8,196 bases of DNA from an uncultured Treponema sp. (GTDB lineage Bacteria > Spirochaetota > Spirochaetia > Treponematales > Treponemataceae). The translations under genes and the position numbers were made by a program. Shown in pieces: positions 5,224 through 8,196 of the stretch. Position 1 is the stretch's first letter. Each line of letters begins with the position of its first letter. Location: contig CAJOPO010000239.1 in NCBI GenBank assembly GCA_905236315.1, positions 1 through 8,196 on the forward strand, written 5' to 3'. The notes under the pieces were generated by a model, which saw only the letters and a list, made by a program, of their open reading frames with translations, had not been told where the DNA came from and made no database searches.

Positions 5224-6993
5224 TTATGCTTGCTTATAATTACGTTTTACCTTTAAAGTTGTAGTCATCTCTAAAGGTTTATCAAGAATTGTAAGCTTTG
5301 TAATACGCTGATAAGGTAAAAGTTTTCTGTTTATGCTATCTATGATTTTTTGCACAGCCTCTTTTACACTTGGATTATCTGCGTTTGAGAGCCTTTCAAG
5401 ACCTAATTTCGTAAATAAATCATCACTAGGATATACGAGGGCTTCTAGTGCCTCTGACCTAGTAGCTTCATTTTCTATATAGCCTTGAACTGTAATCTGC
5501 TGAATGTCTGTTTCTAGTTGGAACATATCTTCTATTTCTTCAGGATAAACATTCTTGCCACCTTCTGTAACAATCATGTTTTTTACGCGCCCTGTTAACA
5601 TAAGATAGTTTTCGCTATCAAGATAGCCCAAATCCCCTGTTTTGAACCAACCATCTTCTGTAAACATTTTTGCAGTTTCTTCAGGCATTTTGTAGTAGCC
5701 CTGCATAACCATAGGACCCTTTACTTGTATTTCTCCAACGCCCTGCTCATTAGGATTATCTATGCGCATTTGCATGTGTCCTACAAAGTAAGAGCCTACG
5801 CTTTCTATTTTAAAGTGTTCTATAGGATTTAAGGCAATAATAGGAGATGTTTCTGTAAGTCCATAGCCTTGTACAAAGTTTATGCCCATTTCGTTATATA
5901 AACGGAATACACTTTTTGCTAAAGGACCCCCACCACAAATGGCAATTCGTACGGTATAAAGATTTGCCTGCTGTAATACAGGCTTAAAAAGTGTTTTACC
6001 AGGATTTACACCAAAAAGTTTTTTAATTATATAAGAAAGCCCCATTAAAAAGCGCATTACTCCGTATACAATAGGACCTTTTGCTTTTATGCCTTTTAAT
6101 ATTCCTGCTGCTACTTTATTAAATAGCAAGGGTACTCCCAAAAGCATAGTTATTCTGCCTTCTTTTAGTTCTTTCATTATACGCGGAACAGCCATGCTTT
6201 TCCCAAAGACAACCTCTGCACCAATACAAATACTCTCTATAAATACGGCAAGCATTGTATATGCATGGTGAATGGGCAAAAGTGCATAGAAGACATCCTG
6301 CTCTGTAATCTTCATATTATACTGGGCTATAAAGGCATCACTTATAAGGTTTTTATGACTTAGCATTACACCTTTTGGTTTACCTGTGGTTCCGCTTGTA
6401 AACAATATAGCTGCAGTATCTTCTGAATGAGGTACTTGGGAATGTAAAACTTCCTGTAGTTTCTCTAACTCATCTTTTTCTGCACTGGGATGTAAATTGT
6501 ATATATAGTTTTCAGGAAACTTGGAACTTAAAGAGTATACTTTAAAGCTATTTGCTTTATCGTTATAATAGGGGTATTTATCTGCATCTACGAATAAAAA
6601 CTTAGGTTCCGCTGTAGCAAGCAGATTCTCTTGTTCTTCTGTGGCTAAAGCATAGTCTATGGGGCATATAATGGCACCTGCAAACAACGCTGCTAAATAA
6701 ACAATAGCCCATTCAGGTGAATTCTTACCAGTAACAGCAATTCGGTCTCCTTTTTTTACACCGTTTGAACAGAGCCACATTGCTAAAGTCTGAACTTTTT
6801 GATTTACCTGTTCATAACTTAATGTATTTCTCTCTCCATTGGGACCTTCAAAATCGGTAAAACCAGGTCTATTAGGAAAACGCTTTACACTTATAGTAAA
6901 CGCTTCTGGAACGGTAGGCCATTCTTCTGTAAATACAGAACCTTTAAAATCCTTTAAAAACCAAGTCGGGTCATAATTTTTTAAACTATTCAT
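5224..6993 (-). CDS. AMP-forming acyl-CoA ligase (long-chain fatty acid type)
   Basis: This 589-residue ANL-superfamily enzyme activates a carboxylic acid, most likely a long-chain fatty acid, to acyl-AMP and then to the CoA thioester at the membrane face. The nucleotide-binding motif is ILFTSGTTGKPKG (196-208). GYGLTETSP (376-384), GWFKTGDLG (448-456) and GRVKNMIVTEGGKNVYPEE (468-486) follow. The catalytic lysine of the mobile C-terminal domain is probably Lys581 in TTTLKVKR. The segment at about 292-345 (FNKVAAGILKGIKAK..., FLMGLSYIIKKLFG) is hydrophobic and basic as in ACSL/FadD15-type enzymes and may touch the membrane. No signal peptide is present. Substrate cannot be fixed from sequence. 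The ATG at 6993 has no Shine-Dalgarno sequence but lies right after a strong promoter. A TIGR02757 gene follows in probable operon. Family firm, chain-length preference inferred. Confidence 0.92.
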   Translation of the reverse strand: MNSLKNYDPTWFLKDFKGSVFTEEWPTVPEAFTISVKRFPNRPGFTDFEGPNGERNTLSYEQVNQKVQTLAMWLCSNGVKKGDRIAVTGKNSPEWAIVYLAALFAGAIICPIDYALATEEQENLLATAEPKFLFVDADKYPYYNDKANSFKVYSLSSKFPENYIYNLHPSAEKDELEKLQEVLHSQVPHSEDTAAILFTSGTTGKPKGVMLSHKNLISDAFIAQYNMKITEQDVFYALLPIHHAYTMLAVFIESICIGAEVVFGKSMAVPRIMKELKEGRITMLLGVPLLFNKVAAGILKGIKAKGPIVYGVMRFLMGLSYIIKKLFGVNPGKTLFKPVLQQANLYTVRIAICGGGPLAKSVFRLYNEMGINFVQGYGLTETSPIIALNPIEHFKIESVGSYFVGHMQMRIDNPNEQGVGEIQVKGPMVMQGYYKMPEETAKMFTEDGWFKTGDLGYLDSENYLMLTGRVKNMIVTEGGKNVYPEEIEDMFQLETDIQQITVQGYIENEATRSEALEALVYPSDDLFTKLGLERLSNADNPSVKEAVQKIIDSINRKLLPYQRITKLTILDKPLEMTTTLKVKRNYKQA

Positions 6994-7001
6994 TAATTGT
7001 A

Positions 7002-7030
7002 ATTATCACATATAAAAATTGCCACGTCAA
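7002..7030 (-). promoter_or_regulatory. Strong promoter of the acyl-CoA ligase gene
   Basis: On the - strand TTGACG (7030-7025) is followed after exactly 17 bases by GATAAT (7007-7002), each matching 5 of 6 consensus positions. TG directly upstream of the -10 (TGTGATAAT) adds an extended -10. Transcription should start near 6995, within a few bases of the ATG at 6993, implying a leaderless or nearly leaderless mRNA. Confidence 0.75.
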
Positions 7031-7031
7031 G

Positions 7032-7063
7032 AAAAACAGGTATCTTTTAATAGACATCAACCT
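7032..7063 (-). terminator. Weak terminator candidate after tatD
   Basis: On the - strand AGGT (7063-7060) and ACCT (7041-7038) can pair around an inner GTCT/AGAT stem with a bulge, followed by G and five T residues (7036-7032). It sits 6 bases past the tatD stop and just before the ligase promoter. The stem is short and bulged, so termination may be partial. Confidence 0.35.
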
Positions 7064-7068
7064 TGAGT

Positions 7069-7953
7069 TTATAACCTAAATAATTTCTGACAATTTTTAT
7101 CTACGATGCGACATAGCTGTTGCACACTAATATTGCGCTTAGCAGAAATAAATTCGTAAGTATAGCGGATATTAAGAGGGTTATTAACTTCGCCACGCAA
7201 CGGAACAGGAGCTAGATACGGAGAGTCTGTTTCTAATAGCAGTCGGTCATCTGGCACATAACGCAAAAGCTCTTCCATTTCATATAGTTTACTCTTCTTG
7301 GTATAGGTTACAGCTCCACCAAATGCCAAATACCAACCTCTATCTATAAAAGCACGTGCTTCTTCTATGCCATACGAAAAACAATGAATAAGCCCGCAAT
7401 CATAATTGATATTTTTTATACAATCTAAGGTATCTTCAAATGCTTCTCGGCTATGAACTACAACTGGGAGCCTCATCCTTTTTGCAAGAAGCAACTGCAT
7501 TTCAAAAAGTTCTCTTTCCCCTTCTAACATAGAAGAATCAAAATCATCTTTAGAGCGACCATCTGCACCTGAAAGATTCCAATGATGGTCAAGTCCACAT
7601 TCACCTATTGCAACTAGTTTTTTTGCAAAACGAGTGCCTGGTTCTGCCGCTTCATCCATTTGCTCTGCAAGCATTTCAAGACAACCATCTCTCTCTCGGA
7701 TTTCGTCTGCATCTGGCCAAATCCCTGCACTAAAGAAGAGCATTCGTTCTGCGCCTGCTTTTCTTTCTTTATTTTCTATTGCATCTAGGCATAAGGCAGC
7801 ATGTTCTTGTCGTTCTAAAAGGTCATCACACTTTGTACCAATATCCATTGCAAAAATAGGCTTGTTTTCAGCCATATCAGAGAGTAACTGTGCACCTTTT
7901 TGATAATCATCGTCTACTGTTTTCTGAAAGTGAAAATGTGTGTCACTATACAT
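7069..7953 (-). CDS. TatD family metal-dependent hydrolase (putative DNase)
   Basis: This is an amidohydrolase-fold TIM-barrel enzyme, family PF01026; characterised members are metal-dependent nucleases acting in DNA repair or degradation. The 294-residue product keeps all expected metal ligands: His6 and His8 in DTHFHF, Glu118 in IGECGLDHHW, His167 in VVVHSREAF, His190 in LIHCFSYG and Asp243 in LLLETDSPYLAP. The family tail PLRGEVNNPLNIRYTYEFI (251-269) is also present. It is somewhat longer than the usual 255-265 residues; extra sequence appears near 57-105 and 124-145 (WNLSGADGRSKDDFDSSM). No signal peptide is seen, so it is cytosolic. The start at 7953 lies 18 bases past the tRNA-Arg gene on the same strand and has no Shine-Dalgarno sequence. 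Whether it shares the tRNA promoter is unclear. The exact gene name within the TatD/YcfH/YjjV group cannot be decided. Confidence 0.92.
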   Translation of the reverse strand: MYSDTHFHFQKTVDDDYQKGAQLLSDMAENKPIFAMDIGTKCDDLLERQEHAALCLDAIENKERKAGAERMLFFSAGIWPDADEIRERDGCLEMLAEQMDEAAEPGTRFAKKLVAIGECGLDHHWNLSGADGRSKDDFDSSMLEGERELFEMQLLLAKRMRLPVVVHSREAFEDTLDCIKNINYDCGLIHCFSYGIEEARAFIDRGWYLAFGGAVTYTKKSKLYEMEELLRYVPDDRLLLETDSPYLAPVPLRGEVNNPLNIRYTYEFISAKRNISVQQLCRIVDKNCQKLFRL

Positions 7954-7971
7954 AAATACGTATTAATATGA

Positions 7972-8045
7972 TGACCCTTGCGGGAATCGAACTCGCAACC
8001 TACAGCTTAGGAGGCTGTCACTCTATCCAATTGAGCTAAAGGATC
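7972..8045 (-). tRNA. tRNA-Arg (anticodon CCT)
   Basis: The 74-base gene folds into a full cloverleaf. The acceptor stem is GATCCTT/AAGGGTC with one G-U pair, the D arm GCTC/GAGT, and the anticodon stem ACAGC/GCTGT is perfect around CTCCTAA (anticodon CCT at 8011-8009, reading AGG codons). The variable loop has 5 bases and the T loop is TTCGATT. The T stem GCGAG/CCCGC has an A-C mismatch at its fourth pair. The discriminator base is A and CCA is not encoded, so it must be added after transcription. tatD follows after 18 bases on the same strand. Confidence 0.95.
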
Positions 8046-8068
8046 ATAACAGGATATATTCCCTGTAT

Positions 8069-8097
8069 ATTTTAAGTAAAAATAACGGTGATGTTAC
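8069..8097 (-). promoter_or_regulatory. Probable promoter of tRNA-Arg
   Basis: On the - strand GTAACA (8097-8092, 4 of 6) is followed after 17 bases by TAAAAT (8074-8069, 5 of 6). Initiation near 8062 would give a leader of roughly 17 bases before the tRNA. A competing weaker pair, TTTACT with TATATC closer to the gene, leaves almost no leader. Confidence 0.45.
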
Positions 8098-8112
8098 AGA
8101 AAGTATGCTATG

Positions 8113-8155
8113 GGAACCTCGAAAAACTCCCTTTCAGAAAGTTTTTCGAGGTTCC
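8113..8155. repeat. Perfect 16-bp hairpin
   Basis: GGAACCTCGAAAAACT (8113-8128) is the exact reverse complement of AGTTTTTCGAGGTTCC (8140-8155), with an 11-base loop. No T-run follows on either strand, so a simple terminator is unlikely. It lies about 70 bases upstream of the tRNA gene and only 5 bases from a second hairpin. Confidence 0.8.
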
Positions 8156-8160
8156 TGCGA

Positions 8161-8193
8161 GTTGTAAGTCGCTATAATAGCGCGACTTACAAC
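8161..8193. repeat. Perfect 12-bp hairpin with TATAAT in the loop
   Basis: GTTGTAAGTCGC (8161-8172) is the exact reverse complement of GCGACTTACAAC (8182-8193), with a 9-base loop. The loop holds the -10-like hexamer TATAAT (8173-8178), but I see no -35 at the right distance. Together with the adjacent hairpin it forms a paired palindromic unit at the window edge. Confidence 0.75.
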
Positions 8194-8196
8194 ATC

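Noticed and set aside
7634..7903. 89-codon frame on the + strand inside tatD
   Set aside because: Serine- and alanine-rich product of the antisense strand of a clear gene; a shadow frame.
8046..8068. TTTACT/TATATC as the tRNA promoter and the ACAGGA...TCCCTGT dyad as an operator
   Set aside because: The pair would start transcription at or inside the tRNA 5' end, and the dyad is short and needs a bulge.

Overview
The window reads as a stretch of an A+T-rich bacterial chromosome, most likely a Treponema-type spirochaete. That assignment is inference: it rests on the low G+C content, the mix of families (a roughly 525-residue glucose-6-phosphate isomerase, an ATP-cone anaerobic ribonucleotide reductase, a TIGR02757/DUF2400 protein and an ACSL-like acyl-CoA ligase) and promoters of the ordinary TTGACA/TATAAT type. 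The anaerobic reductase fits an anaerobic or oxygen-avoiding lifestyle. Nothing here looks like a prophage, insertion sequence, CRISPR array or toxin island.

The left half is read on the + strand. It opens with three short palindromes in tandem (1-53), followed by pgi (88-1662). Next comes a short stretch (1663-2003) unlike its surroundings: a small hairpin, a C/G-rich long-range inverted repeat, two tiny frames and a 65-codon unknown gene. The frames are joined by stop/start contacts (TAAATG, TAAATG, ATGA). From 2002 to 2220 there is a dense control region: hairpin plus T-run, a near-consensus promoter, an intrinsic terminator immediately after it, and a perfect 14-bp A/T palindrome. This leads into nrdD (2221-4401).

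The right half is read on the - strand. From the right edge it runs: a pair of strong hairpins (8113-8193), tRNA-Arg(CCT), a TatD-family metallohydrolase starting 18 bases after the tRNA, an AMP-forming acyl-CoA ligase with its own very strong promoter so close to the ATG that the mRNA should be nearly leaderless, and a TIGR02757 protein starting 28 bases after the ligase.

The two halves converge with only 5 bp between the nrdD stop and the TIGR02757 stop. The apparent terminator of nrdD lies inside the TIGR02757 coding sequence. The large genes are mostly housekeeping: glycolysis, deoxynucleotide supply, fatty-acid activation and nucleic-acid hydrolysis. They do not form one pathway. I did not find a clear new multi-gene system. 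The most unusual material is in the non-coding architecture, the 1663-2003 stretch and the functionally uncharacterised TIGR02757 protein.
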